Of a stretch of DNA of 64,000 nt, positions 10,011 through 19,098 are shown piece after piece. Source of the DNA: Allomuricauda sp. (lineage in GTDB: Bacteria; Bacteroidota; Bacteroidia; Flavobacteriales; Flavobacteriaceae); the NCBI GenBank assembly GCA_003712125.1, contig RHLF01000003.1, forward strand, positions 124,001-188,000. The letters run 5' to 3'. The notes under the pieces were generated by a model. The model ran no database searches. It was given only the letters and a program-made list of their open reading frames with translations, and was not told where the DNA came from. Position numbers and translations under genes: made by a program. Positions within the stretch are counted from its first letter, which is position 1; each line of letters starts with the position of its first letter.

Positions 10011-10862
10011 TCAATCGACCAACAAATGATGGTCAATGACTTCTTGATACGTCACACCCAAGTTTTTAGGGAGTTTGTTTTCTTTGGGAAGCACTGCCAA
10101 ATACCGGTCTTCGTTGGTGGTATACACCCGTTTCAATACGGGATGGTAATTGCCAAGCCGTTTGATGATTTCCTTGATAAATTCTTCGTGTTGTACCAGG
10201 TCATAGCTGCCCAAATGAAAAACCCCATTTTTGTCTCTGTTGATCAGGTAATGTACCTGCTGCGTCAAACGATCGTCACTGGTGACATTAATAATGAGAT
10301 TGGGAAAGACCTCGATGGGTTCATCACTATCCAATAAAGTCTTGATTTCTTTGACACGCGGTGAGGCGTTACCGAAGACCATGGGTACCCTTAAAATTGT
10401 CGCCTTGCCCTTGGGCAATCGCATAAGCATATTTTCGATTTTGATTTTCAACCGGCCGTAAATGCTCTCAGAAAGGGTTTTGTCATTTTCGTAAGAGGGA
10501 TATTTGCTGTAAGCATCAAAAACATTTGCCGAGGAGATAAAAAGGAGTCTGCAGCTATTTTTAATGAGGTATTGAACGATGAATTCATGTGCGATAACTT
10601 GAGAGGCAAAATTTCCACGTACGGCCGAAATAATATAATCAGGCCTTACTTTTTTAAGGATTTTAGTAATATCATCTTGTTCGATATCGTATCTAAAAAA
10701 CTGCTGGTTACTTCGAAATGAGGTGTTCGAATAAAAGGTACCATAGGTGTCGAAAAAGTTGCAGAGCTCTTTATATAGGGCATTGCCAATAAAACCGCTG
10801 GCACCCAAAATGAGTATTTTTTTGCCCTTTTCCCGCTTCCATCTACCGTTTTTTTCTGTCAT
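10011..10862 (-). CDS. NAD(P)-dependent sugar-nucleotide epimerase/reductase-like SDR protein
   Basis: A 283-residue extended short-chain dehydrogenase. After a short basic N-terminus comes the Rossmann motif ILGASGFIGNALY (GxxGxxG, about residues 18-30). The SSAN segment and YGRLK (YxxxK catalytic pair) follow in the expected order. It most resembles RmlD/dTDP-4-dehydrorhamnose reductase-like proteins and would act on a nucleotide sugar or related polyol; the substrate is unknown. It lies 6 bp downstream of gcvT on the same strand. Confidence 0.75.
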   Translation of the reverse strand: MTEKNGRWKREKGKKILILGASGFIGNALYKELCNFFDTYGTFYSNTSFRSNQQFFRYDIEQDDITKILKKVRPDYIISAVRGNFASQVIAHEFIVQYLIKNSCRLLFISSANVFDAYSKYPSYENDKTLSESIYGRLKIKIENMLMRLPKGKATILRVPMVFGNASPRVKEIKTLLDSDEPIEVFPNLIINVTSDDRLTQQVHYLINRDKNGVFHLGSYDLVQHEEFIKEIIKRLGNYHPVLKRVYTTNEDRYLAVLPKENKLPKNLGVTYQEVIDHHLLVD

Positions 10863-10868
10863 TAAAGG

Positions 10869-11954
10869 CTATCCTTTATAAAAGGGAGTTTTTACCACCG
10901 TAGCGGGAACACGATTTTTACGTATTTGAATATGGATGTTACTTCCAACATCAGCAAATACTTTGGGTACATAACCCATACCGATTCCTTTTTGTAAGGA
11001 TGGCGACATGGTACCCGAGGTTACTTCGCCTATTTTTTTTCCTTGACCATCAACAATATTATAACCCTGTCTTGGGATTCCTTTTTCCCCCAACTCAAAA
11101 GCGATCAGTTTGCGTTCGGGCGTTCGCCTTTTTTCGTCCTCTAAGGCTTCTGAATTGACAAAGTCTTTGGTGAATTTGGTAATCCATCCCAAACCGGCTT
11201 CAAAGGGTGATGTGGTATCATCAATATCATTACCGTACAGGCAATAGCCCATTTCCAAACGCAAGGTATCACGGGCGGCCAAACCAATGGGCTTGATGCC
11301 AAAATTTGCTCCGGCCTGTAAGACCTTATCCCATACTTGCTTGACCTCTGAATTCTTGCAATAAATTTCAAACCCACCCGATCCCGTATAACCGGTTGCG
11401 GAAATGATCACGTGTTCGATACCTGCAAAATCACCGACGATGAAATTGTAAAATTTAATTTCTGATAAGTCATGTGATGAAAGCGATTGCATGGCCTCTA
11501 CGGCTTTTGGGCCTTGTATGGCCAGTAGGGAATAATCTTCTGAAATATCGCGCATTTCAGCCCCAATATCTTTGTTGTATTTTGAGATATGGTCCCAATC
11601 TTTTTGGATGTTGGAGGCGTTCACTACCAACAAATACTGTTCTTCCTTAATTTGATAAACAATCAGGTCATCAACGATACCTCCATTTTCATTGGGCAAG
11701 CAACTGTATTGTGCCTTGCCTATTGTCAGTTTCGAAGCATCGTTACTGGTGACTTTTTGAATTAGGGCAAGGGCATTGGGGCCGCTTATTAGAAATTCAC
11801 CCATATGCGAAACATCAAATACCCCAACACCAGTTCTTACGGTTTCATGTTCAGCATTGACGCCTTCATATGAAACAGGCATATTGTATCCGGCAAAAGG
11901 AACCATTTTGGCGCCTAGCGCTACGTGAGTATCAGTAAGTGCAGTATTTTTCAT
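10869..11954 (-). CDS. gcvT: Glycine cleavage system aminomethyltransferase (T-protein)
   Basis: A 361-residue protein, the usual length of GcvT. It begins [29 protein letters not shown] and has the folate-binding core ([29 protein letters not shown]). The C-terminal GcvT beta-barrel carries [21 protein letters not shown]. It transfers the methylene group from the aminomethyl-lipoyl H-protein to tetrahydrofolate, releasing ammonia. The gcvP and gcvH genes are not adjacent, as is common in Bacteroidota. It follows thrC with a 95-bp gap, so it may be separately expressed. Confidence 0.96.
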   Translation of the reverse strand: MKNTALTDTHVALGAKMVPFAGYNMPVSYEGVNAEHETVRTGVGVFDVSHMGEFLISGPNALALIQKVTSNDASKLTIGKAQYSCLPNENGGIVDDLIVYQIKEEQYLLVVNASNIQKDWDHISKYNKDIGAEMRDISEDYSLLAIQGPKAVEAMQSLSSHDLSEIKFYNFIVGDFAGIEHVIISATGYTGSGGFEIYCKNSEVKQVWDKVLQAGANFGIKPIGLAARDTLRLEMGYCLYGNDIDDTTSPFEAGLGWITKFTKDFVNSEALEDEKRRTPERKLIAFELGEKGIPRQGYNIVDGQGKKIGEVTSGTMSPSLQKGIGMGYVPKVFADVGSNIHIQIRKNRVPATVVKTPFYKG

Positions 11955-12049
11955 GATTGTTTTCTAAGGCTGCAAAAATATTGAAATAAGCGCCAAATCA
12001 ACAATCAAAGAGCGATTGTTTTCAACCAGTATATCCTTCGGTTGTCGCG

Positions 12050-13339
12050 TTAGTTTTTCATTAAAAAGGATTTCAAGGCATCATAATCTGAAACCTTGAT
12101 CGATTTTTTAGGCTTGTTTATCACTGCCCTTATCTGAGGAGGAATATCAGGACGAATCCCCAATGTTTCCTCCACTATGGGCAAAAACTTCACCGGATGG
12201 GCAGTTTCCAAAAATATGCCATAGACATTTGGATGCTTCTTCTGATGTTCCTTCAAACCCAAATAACCTACGGCACCATGAGGGTCTGCAATATAGTCTG
12301 AATCGCTCTTTAATTTTTTCATGGCCTCCCTGGTTTCGGTATCGTTGAAGGCATAGGATGACAGCACAGTTTTCAATTTAGAAAAGTCGTTGTCATAGAG
12401 GTGCTGAATGCGCACAAAATTGCTCGGATCTCCTACATCCATGGCATTGGATATGGTCGCCTTAGATGGTTTTGGGGTATAGCTGCCACTCGATAAATAA
12501 TGGGGCACCACATCGTTTACATTTGTTGCTGCGATAAAGTGATTTACTGGCATTCCTAATTTTTGTGCTACCATACCAGCGCATATGTTTCCAAAGTTCC
12601 CTGATGGAACTGAAAAAACGATGTCTTTTCCCTTTGATTTGGCCTGTTTATAGGCCAGTAGAAAATAAAATAATTGGGGCAACCATCGGGCCACATTAAT
12701 ACTATTGGCCGATGTTAGATTTCGGTTGAGGGCAATTTCATCATCCAAAAAAGCGGTTTTAACCATCTTTTGACAGTCATCAAATGTGCCCTCAACTTCT
12801 AAGGCCGTAATGTTCTGCCCTAGAGTGGTCAATTGCTTTTCCTGAATCTCACTAACCTTTCCACTCGGATACAGAATTACTACTTGAACTCCTTCAACGT
12901 CAAGAAAGCCATTCGCGACGGCTCCACCGGTATCCCCTGAGGTAGCCACTAGAACGGTGACCTCTTTTTTGTTTGAAAATTGCCCAAGGCAATTCGCCAT
13001 GAACCGTGCCCCAACATCTTTAAATGCCATGGTGGGTCCATGAAAGAGTTCTAATGTGGCAACATTTTCCTCAAGTTCAACTAGGGGAAACTCAAAATCT
13101 AGGGTTTTGGCGATGATTTCTTGAAGCGTGATAGCATCGATATCATTTTTGACAAATTGATGGATTGCTTGAAAAGCAATTTCTTGCTTCGAATAGGACG
13201 TTATATTTTCAAAAAAATCGGCATCTAATGGAGCAATGGATTCAGGAAAGTACAAACCCCGATCGGGGGCTATCCCCGAAATAACCGCTTCCTTGAAGGA
13301 TACTTTGTGGCTCGGATTATTCAGGCTGTAAAAATGCAT
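12050..13339 (-). CDS. thrC: Threonine synthase
   Basis: A 429-residue PLP enzyme, the last step of threonine synthesis: O-phosphohomoserine to threonine plus phosphate. The PLP lysine sits in GPTMAFKDVGARF (about residue 109), followed by the phosphate-binding VATSGDTGGAVANG loop and SVPSGNFGN. Its start is 1 bp from the thrB stop, so thrA, thrB and thrC form a tight operon. Expression should follow the thr leader upstream of thrA. Confidence 0.97.
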   Translation of the reverse strand: MHFYSLNNPSHKVSFKEAVISGIAPDRGLYFPESIAPLDADFFENITSYSKQEIAFQAIHQFVKNDIDAITLQEIIAKTLDFEFPLVELEENVATLELFHGPTMAFKDVGARFMANCLGQFSNKKEVTVLVATSGDTGGAVANGFLDVEGVQVVILYPSGKVSEIQEKQLTTLGQNITALEVEGTFDDCQKMVKTAFLDDEIALNRNLTSANSINVARWLPQLFYFLLAYKQAKSKGKDIVFSVPSGNFGNICAGMVAQKLGMPVNHFIAATNVNDVVPHYLSSGSYTPKPSKATISNAMDVGDPSNFVRIQHLYDNDFSKLKTVLSSYAFNDTETREAMKKLKSDSDYIADPHGAVGYLGLKEHQKKHPNVYGIFLETAHPVKFLPIVEETLGIRPDIPPQIRAVINKPKKSIKVSDYDALKSFLMKN

Positions 13340-13340
13340 A

Positions 13341-14264
13341 TCACTTCAGTTTTTTAGCGCCTTTGGCATTTAGTTTCGAAACATGCACTTCAAAATCAAT
13401 CCCGATTTTATCATAGACTTTTTGCATGGCACCTGCAACGTTTTGGGCCATCTCAATACCTTGGCACAATGCAAAAATTGAAGGGCCTGAACCGGAAATG
13501 CCACAACCGAGGGCACCCGCATCCAATGACTTTTTCTTTACTTCTTCAAATCCGGGAATTAGTATCGACCGTGTAGGTTCTATAATATGATCCTCTAGGG
13601 AACGACCGATCAACTCATAGTCTTCTTTAAAAAGTCCTGCTACCAAACCGCCAAGATTTCCCCATTGCTTGACGCCCTCTTCAAGGGCAATGCGGCTTTT
13701 GAGTATTTTTCTGGAATCAGCCGTTTTTATTTCGATTTGCGGATGTAAGATAACGGCATACAATGCCTTGGGTGTTGGTAATTGAACAATATCTAAGGGG
13801 GCATAGCTGCGTACCAAAACAAATCCACCGAAGATAACAGGTGCTACATTATCGGCATGGGCCACATTACTTGCCAGTCGTTCGCCCTGCATGGCGAATT
13901 CAACCAATTCTTTCTTCGAGAAGGGGCGGTTTAATAGCTCGTTCATGGCCCAAACGACACCAGCAGAGCTGGCCGCACTGCTGCCAATGCCACTTCCGGG
14001 CTTAATTTTTTTGTGAATTTCAATTTCAAAACCACCACAATATTTCGCCTTTTTCAAAAAGGCAGATGCAGCAACCCCGGCGACATTTTTGTTGATTTCC
14101 TTGGGGAGATCTTGCCCCGTAATTTTGGTTATCTCTACTTTTCGTTCCGCTATCTTTCGAACCGTCATTTCGTCTCCAATGGTATCGAGGGCAACACCCA
14201 TGACATCAAAACCACAGGAGAGGTTGGCTATAGTGGCCGGACAAAAAATCTTGATCTCTTGCAT
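13341..14264 (-). CDS. thrB: Homoserine kinase
   Basis: A 307-residue GHMP kinase that phosphorylates homoserine with ATP. It has the N-terminal FCPATIANLSCGFDVMGVAL, the ATP-binding loop KPGSGIGSSAASSAG (as KIKPGSGIGSSAASS, about residues 90-104) and the C-terminal GCGISGSGPSIFAL motif. Length is normal for bacterial ThrB. It lies 2 bp downstream of thrA and 1 bp upstream of thrC. Confidence 0.97.
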   Translation of the reverse strand: MQEIKIFCPATIANLSCGFDVMGVALDTIGDEMTVRKIAERKVEITKITGQDLPKEINKNVAGVAASAFLKKAKYCGGFEIEIHKKIKPGSGIGSSAASSAGVVWAMNELLNRPFSKKELVEFAMQGERLASNVAHADNVAPVIFGGFVLVRSYAPLDIVQLPTPKALYAVILHPQIEIKTADSRKILKSRIALEEGVKQWGNLGGLVAGLFKEDYELIGRSLEDHIIEPTRSILIPGFEEVKKKSLDAGALGCGISGSGPSIFALCQGIEMAQNVAGAMQKVYDKIGIDFEVHVSKLNAKGAKKLK

Positions 14265-14266
14265 GA

Positions 14267-16711
14267 CTAAAAATTACCAATTCTGATAATATCGGCAAAT
14301 ATTCCTGAGGCTGTTACCGCTGCGCCAGCACCTGCTCCCTTGATAATCATGGGCAGGTTTGGATAGCGCTCGGTATAAAACAATACGATATTGTCGCTTC
14401 CTTCCAGATTGTAAAAATCATGGCCTTTGGCTATTTGTTGTAGGCCAACACTTGCCTTGCCCTTTTCAAACTGGGCCACATACTTAAGCTTGCTGTTATT
14501 TGCTTTAGCCGCTGCGTACAGGTCTTGAAAATGGGTTTCGTTGTCTTTTAACGAATCCAGAAACGCGGAAACAGTCTTTGCGTTCTCACTTTCTTTGGGC
14601 AGAAATGAATTGTTTTTGATATCCTCGATTTCCAATATGTTTCCACTTTCGCGCGCCAAGATTAAAATTTTTCGCATTACGTCAATGCCGCTTAGATCAA
14701 TGCGTGGGTCAGGCTCCGTATAACCCTCTTCCTGCGCCTTTTTGACTACCTCATAAAAAGAGATGTTTTCATTAAAGGAATTGAAGACAAAGTTCAAGCT
14801 GCCCGAGAGTACCGCCTGAATTTTTAATATTTTATCCCCTGAGGCCCTTAAATTTTTGAGCGTATCTATTATTGGTAATCCCGCTCCCACATTGGTTTCA
14901 AATAAAAATGGGGCATTGAACTTTTTGGCCAAATGCTTGAGGTCACTGTAGTAGTCAAAACGTGAAGAACACGCAATTTTGTTGCAGGTGACCACTGAGA
15001 TACTGTTTTCAAGAAAACTTGAATAGGTTTCTGCAATGTTCTGACTGGCCGTATTGTCTACGAAGATGCTATTTCGGTAATTTAACTTATTCACCCTTTC
15101 CACAAAGGTATCTTTGTTGGCTTTTTCCCCTTCAGATAATAGCTTTTCCCAATCACCGAGCGCGATTCCATTTTCATTAAAATACATGGTTCGGGAATTT
15201 GAAATACCAATGACCCTAAGGTTTAATTTAAGTTCATTTTTCAAAAACTTCCGTTGCTTCGCAATTTGCTGCAAAAACTTGGAACCAACATTGCCCACAC
15301 CCATGACGAATAGGTTCAACTGTTTGATGTTTTCTTCAAAGAATTCTTCATGCAAGGTATTGAGTGCCTTTTTAACATCGGCCTTATCGATGACTGCCGA
15401 GATATTTCTTTCTGACGCCCCTTGGGCAATTGCCCTTACATTTACATTGTTCTTTCCTAGCGCGCTAAACATCTTGCCGCTTAATCCCTGATGACTTTTC
15501 ATATTATCACCTACCAAGGCGATAATGGCCAATTTTTTTTCAACGGAGACCGGCTTTATTTTTTTCACCTCGATTTCATAGGCAAAAACAGTATTGATTA
15601 TGTCTTCGGCTTTTTTGGCATCGCTATCCGCTACGGCGATACAGATTGAATGTTCCGAAGAGGCCTGGGTTATCATCACGATACTGATATCCGCTTGCGA
15701 TAAGGTTTCAAAAAAGCGCTTTGAAATACCGGGCGTACCAACCATTCCCGGACCTTCAAGGGAGAGTAATGAAATATCGCCAATATGGCTGATACCCCTA
15801 ACGGTTTTGTCTTTGCCATTGTTCAATTGTGAAATTAGCGTGCCAACGTCCTTGGGCGCGAATGTGTTCTTGATGATTATCGGAATGCCCTGATTTAAAA
15901 CCGGTTGTATGGTTGGAGGGTAGAGGACCTTAGCGCCAAAATGCGAAAGTTCCATTGCTTCCTCATAGGACAAATGCTCGACGCATTTTGCTTGTTTCAC
16001 CAATTTTGGATTCGCCGTATACATGCCACTAACGTCGGTCCATATTTCAAGAACCTCTGCCTCGATGGCTGCAGCGATGATGGCTGCTGTGTAATCAGAT
16101 CCTCCTCGGCCTAATGTTGTAGATTTTCCGGCATGTGAAGAAGCAACAAAGCCCGGAACCAAAGTTATTTTTTGGGAGTTTTTGGTAAAGTAGTTTTTAC
16201 AATTGGTATTTGTAGTGCTAAAATCTACCGCGGCCTTTCCGAATGAATCATCGGTAATTATCAGTTCCTTTCCATTTTTTAAGGTAGTATCGAGGCCTTC
16301 GGCTTTGAAAAATTCGTTGATGATGAACGACGATAGGAGCTCACCATGACCAACAACCCTGTCGGAAAGACTTGCTGTGTATTCCCCAATTAAATAGGCC
16401 CCTTCCAATAAAGTCTCAAGGGTATTGAACCTAGCTTTAACCTCGCCCAAGACTGTGCTTTGGCTTTTAGGCGGAATCAGCTCTTTGATCAGGTCTAAAT
16501 GTTTGGTTTCGATGGTACTCAAAATACCCTCGTAACCTTTGTCTTGCGATGCGGCCAATGTAAGGGCCTTGATCAACAAATCGGTTACCCCACCCAGTGC
16601 GGATACGACAACTACTATGTTGTCATCAGAATAATCTTTGACGATCTGCAGAACTTGTGTAATATTTTTTGCATTGGCCACCGATGTGCCACCAAATTTC
16701 AAAACTTTCAT
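14267..16711 (-). CDS. thrA: Bifunctional aspartate kinase / homoserine dehydrogenase I
   Basis: An 814-residue fusion. Residues 1-~290 form aspartokinase (MKVLKFGGTSVAN; FVASSHAGKSTTLGRGGSDYTA). Residues ~300-450 form two ACT regulatory domains, usually the threonine-sensing part. The C-terminal half is homoserine dehydrogenase (LFVMGVGNVGSKFL Rossmann loop; TNVGAGLPIIDTL; LSGSLNFVF; GYTEPDPRIDLSG). It catalyses the first and third steps of the aspartate pathway. First gene of thrABC. A promoter and a Thr/Ile-rich leader peptide lie upstream, so both attenuation-like control and allosteric feedback are likely. Confidence 0.97.
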   Translation of the reverse strand: MKVLKFGGTSVANAKNITQVLQIVKDYSDDNIVVVVSALGGVTDLLIKALTLAASQDKGYEGILSTIETKHLDLIKELIPPKSQSTVLGEVKARFNTLETLLEGAYLIGEYTASLSDRVVGHGELLSSFIINEFFKAEGLDTTLKNGKELIITDDSFGKAAVDFSTTNTNCKNYFTKNSQKITLVPGFVASSHAGKSTTLGRGGSDYTAAIIAAAIEAEVLEIWTDVSGMYTANPKLVKQAKCVEHLSYEEAMELSHFGAKVLYPPTIQPVLNQGIPIIIKNTFAPKDVGTLISQLNNGKDKTVRGISHIGDISLLSLEGPGMVGTPGISKRFFETLSQADISIVMITQASSEHSICIAVADSDAKKAEDIINTVFAYEIEVKKIKPVSVEKKLAIIALVGDNMKSHQGLSGKMFSALGKNNVNVRAIAQGASERNISAVIDKADVKKALNTLHEEFFEENIKQLNLFVMGVGNVGSKFLQQIAKQRKFLKNELKLNLRVIGISNSRTMYFNENGIALGDWEKLLSEGEKANKDTFVERVNKLNYRNSIFVDNTASQNIAETYSSFLENSISVVTCNKIACSSRFDYYSDLKHLAKKFNAPFLFETNVGAGLPIIDTLKNLRASGDKILKIQAVLSGSLNFVFNSFNENISFYEVVKKAQEEGYTEPDPRIDLSGIDVMRKILILARESGNILEIEDIKNNSFLPKESENAKTVSAFLDSLKDNETHFQDLYAAAKANNSKLKYVAQFEKGKASVGLQQIAKGHDFYNLEGSDNIVLFYTERYPNLPMIIKGAGAGAAVTASGIFADIIRIGNF

Positions 16712-16740
16712 AAAAAAGGTATGTAGTAAATAAAGGATTG

Positions 16741-16837
16741 ATCAGACGAATGAAATATAACAACTACCCCAAAGGGGTAATGGTCATTGCAGCGATGATA
16801 GCTATTGTAAGGCTCATGCCATTTGTTGTTGTCTGAT
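16741..16837 (-). promoter_or_regulatory. Candidate thr attenuator/leader RNA structure
   Basis: The leader ORF is enclosed by a perfect inverted repeat: ATCAGAC (16741-16747) and GTCTGAT (16831-16837). A G-U and an A-U pair extend it inwards. Inside, TACCCC/GGGGTA (16765-16779) forms a 6-bp hairpin over the stop codon. No classic GC hairpin plus U-run is visible before thrA, so the control mechanism may not be a simple intrinsic-terminator attenuator. Confidence 0.5.
16764..16817 (-). CDS. thrL: Probable thr operon leader peptide
   Basis: A 17-codon frame reading MSLTIAIIAAMTITPLG, with three Thr and four Ile codons. It starts about 45 nt after the predicted transcription start and ends 52 nt before thrA. 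The composition is what a translation-sensing leader for threonine and isoleucine would need; the E. coli thr leader is likewise Thr/Ile-rich but unrelated in sequence. Its last codons and stop form a small hairpin. A 13-codon frame (16814-16855) ends with an ATGA overlap on its start, suggesting coupled translation. Direct sequence support is good; no homology search was possible. Confidence 0.7.
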   Translation of the reverse strand: MSLTIAIIAAMTITPLG

Positions 16838-16869
16838 ACATAAGGTAGACATCATCTCTTTTGATGCTT

Positions 16870-16900
16870 CAAATGTAGTATTTTTACCAGCAAGGTCAAA
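16870..16900 (-). promoter_or_regulatory. Bacteroidota-type promoter of the thr operon
   Basis: On the minus strand, TTTG (16897-16900) is followed after exactly 19 bp by TACATTTG (16870-16877). This matches the -33/-7 consensus TTTG-N19-TAnnTTTG used by the primary sigma factor in this phylum. Predicted transcription starts about 5-8 bp further on, around 16863, giving a leader of about 150 nt before thrA. Confidence 0.75.
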
Positions 16901-16952
16901 TGCTTCCTAAATTTTTATCATTTCAGCATTTTTGAATTGAATTAATTAAAGA

Positions 16953-18488
16953 ATGAAAATTTTTACTGCCCAACAGATTTACCAAGCTGATAAATTCACA
17001 ATCGACAAGCAACAAATTAGCAGCGACCAACTTATGGAGAACGCAGCTGTGGGGCTTTTTAACTGGATTCATGGCAATTTGAATGGTTCACAGGTTAAAA
17101 TTCACCTCTTTTGCGGTATTGGCAACAATGGCGGAGATGGGATTGCATTGGCCAGACACCTAAAAGACCACGGGTATCATATTGAGGTACATGTTGTCAA
17201 TTACAGTGAAAAAAGATCAAAGGATTTTCTGATTAATCTGAGCAGGTTAAAGGAGCGAAAAATATGGCCTGAATTCATCGATGCCAAAAGCAGTCTCCCA
17301 CAGCTCAGCCCTAATGATATTATTGTTGATGCCATTTTTGGTATTGGCTTGAACCGCGAACCAAATCCTTGGGTGGTTCAATTGATTCAGCATTTGAACA
17401 ATAGTAGGGCCTTCATTTTGGCGGTAGATATTCCCTCAGGACTTTATATGGACAGGGTTCCAAAAAATACCGATGGTATCATTCGCGCCACCCATGTACT
17501 GAGCATCCAATTTCCGAAACTGGTTTTCTTTTTGCCCCAAACAGGAATTTATTTAAATACCTGGGAGATTTTAGACATTGGACTAGACCCCGAGTTTGTT
17601 CAAATGAACGATGCCGAATTCGAGTATATTGAAAGATGGGATGTGTTGGGGTTGTATAGACCAAGACCGAAATACGCGCACAAGGGCACATTTGGACATA
17701 CCGTTATTATGGGTGGAAGTCTTGGTAAAATAGGTGCGACTATGTTGGCGTCAAGGGCAGCGTTGACAATAGGTAGTGGATTGGTAACCGCCTATGTGCC
17801 CGAATGTGGATTGGTGCCGCTCCAAACTGCGCTGCCAGAGGTAATGGTTTTGACCGATTCTGGGGAAGCCCATATTCAAAACATGGCGTTGCCATTTACA
17901 CCTACCGCTATAGCCATTGGGATGGGCCTTGGTACCGGAAATAGTACAGCAGGAACATTCGAAACTTTTTTAGAAGCTACTGAATCACCTCTGGTTCTTG
18001 ACGCGGATGCCATTAATTTGTTGGCAGCGAATCCGAAAAGCATTAAAAAAATTCCAAAAAATTCGGTCTTGACCCCACACCCTAAAGAATTGGAAAGACT
18101 AGTGGGGAGCTGGACAGACGACTTTGACAAGATTCAAAAGGCAAAGGCATTTTCCAAAACAACAAAAAGTATACTCGTGGTAAAGGGCGCCCACACCTTG
18201 GTCATACATGGCGAGAAGGGCTATGTAAATTCGACGGGTAATCCCGGTATGGCTACGGCGGGCAGTGGTGATGTGCTGGCGGGTATGATTGCCGGTCTTA
18301 TGGCACAGGGTTACGAAGCAATTGAAGCCACCATCTTTGGGGTTTACCTACATGGGTTGGCCGGCGATATCGCAGCCCATGAATTTGGTTACGAAGCCAC
18401 GTTGTCGAGCAGTATTATTGATGCTATCGGAGACGCGTACAAAGCGCTTTTTCAAAGAGAAGAACCACCCGAACAGGTGAAGGAATAA
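16953..18488 (+). CDS. nnr: Bifunctional NAD(P)H-hydrate epimerase / ADP-dependent dehydratase
   Basis: A 511-residue fusion repairing damaged NAD(P)H. Residues 1-~215 are the YjeF_N epimerase domain (QQIYQADKFTIDKQQI; CGIGNNGGDGIALARHL; DAIFGIGLNREPN; AVDIPSGLYMD). Residues ~225-500 are the YjeF_C dehydratase with the ribokinase-like fold (HKGTFGHTVIMGGSLGKIGA; LDADAINLLA; TPHPKELERL; GNPGMATAGSGDVLAGMIAG). Length matches bacterial Nnr. It diverges from the thr operon and converges with the next gene, whose stop codon directly abuts its own. Confidence 0.95.
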   Translation: MKIFTAQQIYQADKFTIDKQQISSDQLMENAAVGLFNWIHGNLNGSQVKIHLFCGIGNNGGDGIALARHLKDHGYHIEVHVVNYSEKRSKDFLINLSRLKERKIWPEFIDAKSSLPQLSPNDIIVDAIFGIGLNREPNPWVVQLIQHLNNSRAFILAVDIPSGLYMDRVPKNTDGIIRATHVLSIQFPKLVFFLPQTGIYLNTWEILDIGLDPEFVQMNDAEFEYIERWDVLGLYRPRPKYAHKGTFGHTVIMGGSLGKIGATMLASRAALTIGSGLVTAYVPECGLVPLQTALPEVMVLTDSGEAHIQNMALPFTPTAIAIGMGLGTGNSTAGTFETFLEATESPLVLDADAINLLAANPKSIKKIPKNSVLTPHPKELERLVGSWTDDFDKIQKAKAFSKTTKSILVVKGAHTLVIHGEKGYVNSTGNPGMATAGSGDVLAGMIAGLMAQGYEAIEATIFGVYLHGLAGDIAAHEFGYEATLSSSIIDAIGDAYKALFQREEPPEQVKE

Positions 18489-18908
18489 CTATTTTTTCTT
18501 CTTTTTCTTTTTAGAGTCCAATTTTTTTCGAATCCATGCCAATGCATTTTCATACTCAATGAAGAACTCCATATTCTTTTTGTAGAAGAGTTTTTCAATT
18601 TTAAAGTTATGCATGTCGATTTCCTTTTTGGAAACAATGGCAAAGGCCTTAAGATTTCTAAGTCCTCTTATATAGGTGTAGATAACCGGATCAACAGCAT
18701 AAGAATTCTTTCGCATACTGATGTAGGCAAACGGTTTGTTTCTAAAGTGGATTTCAGAAATACCAATTACCTGATAGGCTCTTTCCAATGTCACTGTGGC
18801 TCCCTCATCAAATGTAGAAACCATATAATCGTCGTAAACCAGAACAGAACCTATATCTAATTGATATTCTTTTACAACAGTGGTTTTTTTGTTAAAACCA
18901 ATATTCAT
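18489..18908 (-). CDS. Conserved-looking protein of unknown function with poly-lysine tail
   Basis: A 139-residue protein with no signal peptide. It has mixed beta/alpha character and ends in a run of seven lysines after KKLDSK. The tail suggests nucleic acid or membrane contact but this is not evidence of function. No catalytic motif is recognised. Stop codons of this gene and nnr abut. The 190 bp upstream of it, up to the clpC end, contains only the clpC terminator. Confidence 0.6.
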   Translation of the reverse strand: MNIGFNKKTTVVKEYQLDIGSVLVYDDYMVSTFDEGATVTLERAYQVIGISEIHFRNKPFAYISMRKNSYAVDPVIYTYIRGLRNLKAFAIVSKKEIDMHNFKIEKLFYKKNMEFFIEYENALAWIRKKLDSKKKKKKK

Positions 18909-19053
18909 TCCCCTTACTTTATAGTGTTCGCAACGAAAGTATGTCTCGTATCTGCCAAAGGGAAAAAATTTAGATTAAAAGCTGAAATATCGTATGTATG
19001 ACCAAAAAGTATGTATGGATGGCACTATCGAATAGGTGAATGGCTTTGTAAAC

Positions 19054-19078
19054 AAAAAAAGCCCCTAGAAAGGGGCTT
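19054..19078 (-). terminator. Intrinsic terminator of clpC
   Basis: Stem AAGCCCCT/AGGGGCTT (19059-19066 with 19071-19078) and a four-base loop. Read leftward it is followed by a run of T (the A-run at 19054-19060 on the plus strand). It lies 20 bp beyond the clpC stop codon. Confidence 0.85.
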
Positions 19079-19098
19079 AATAAGAACTAAGATTTTTA

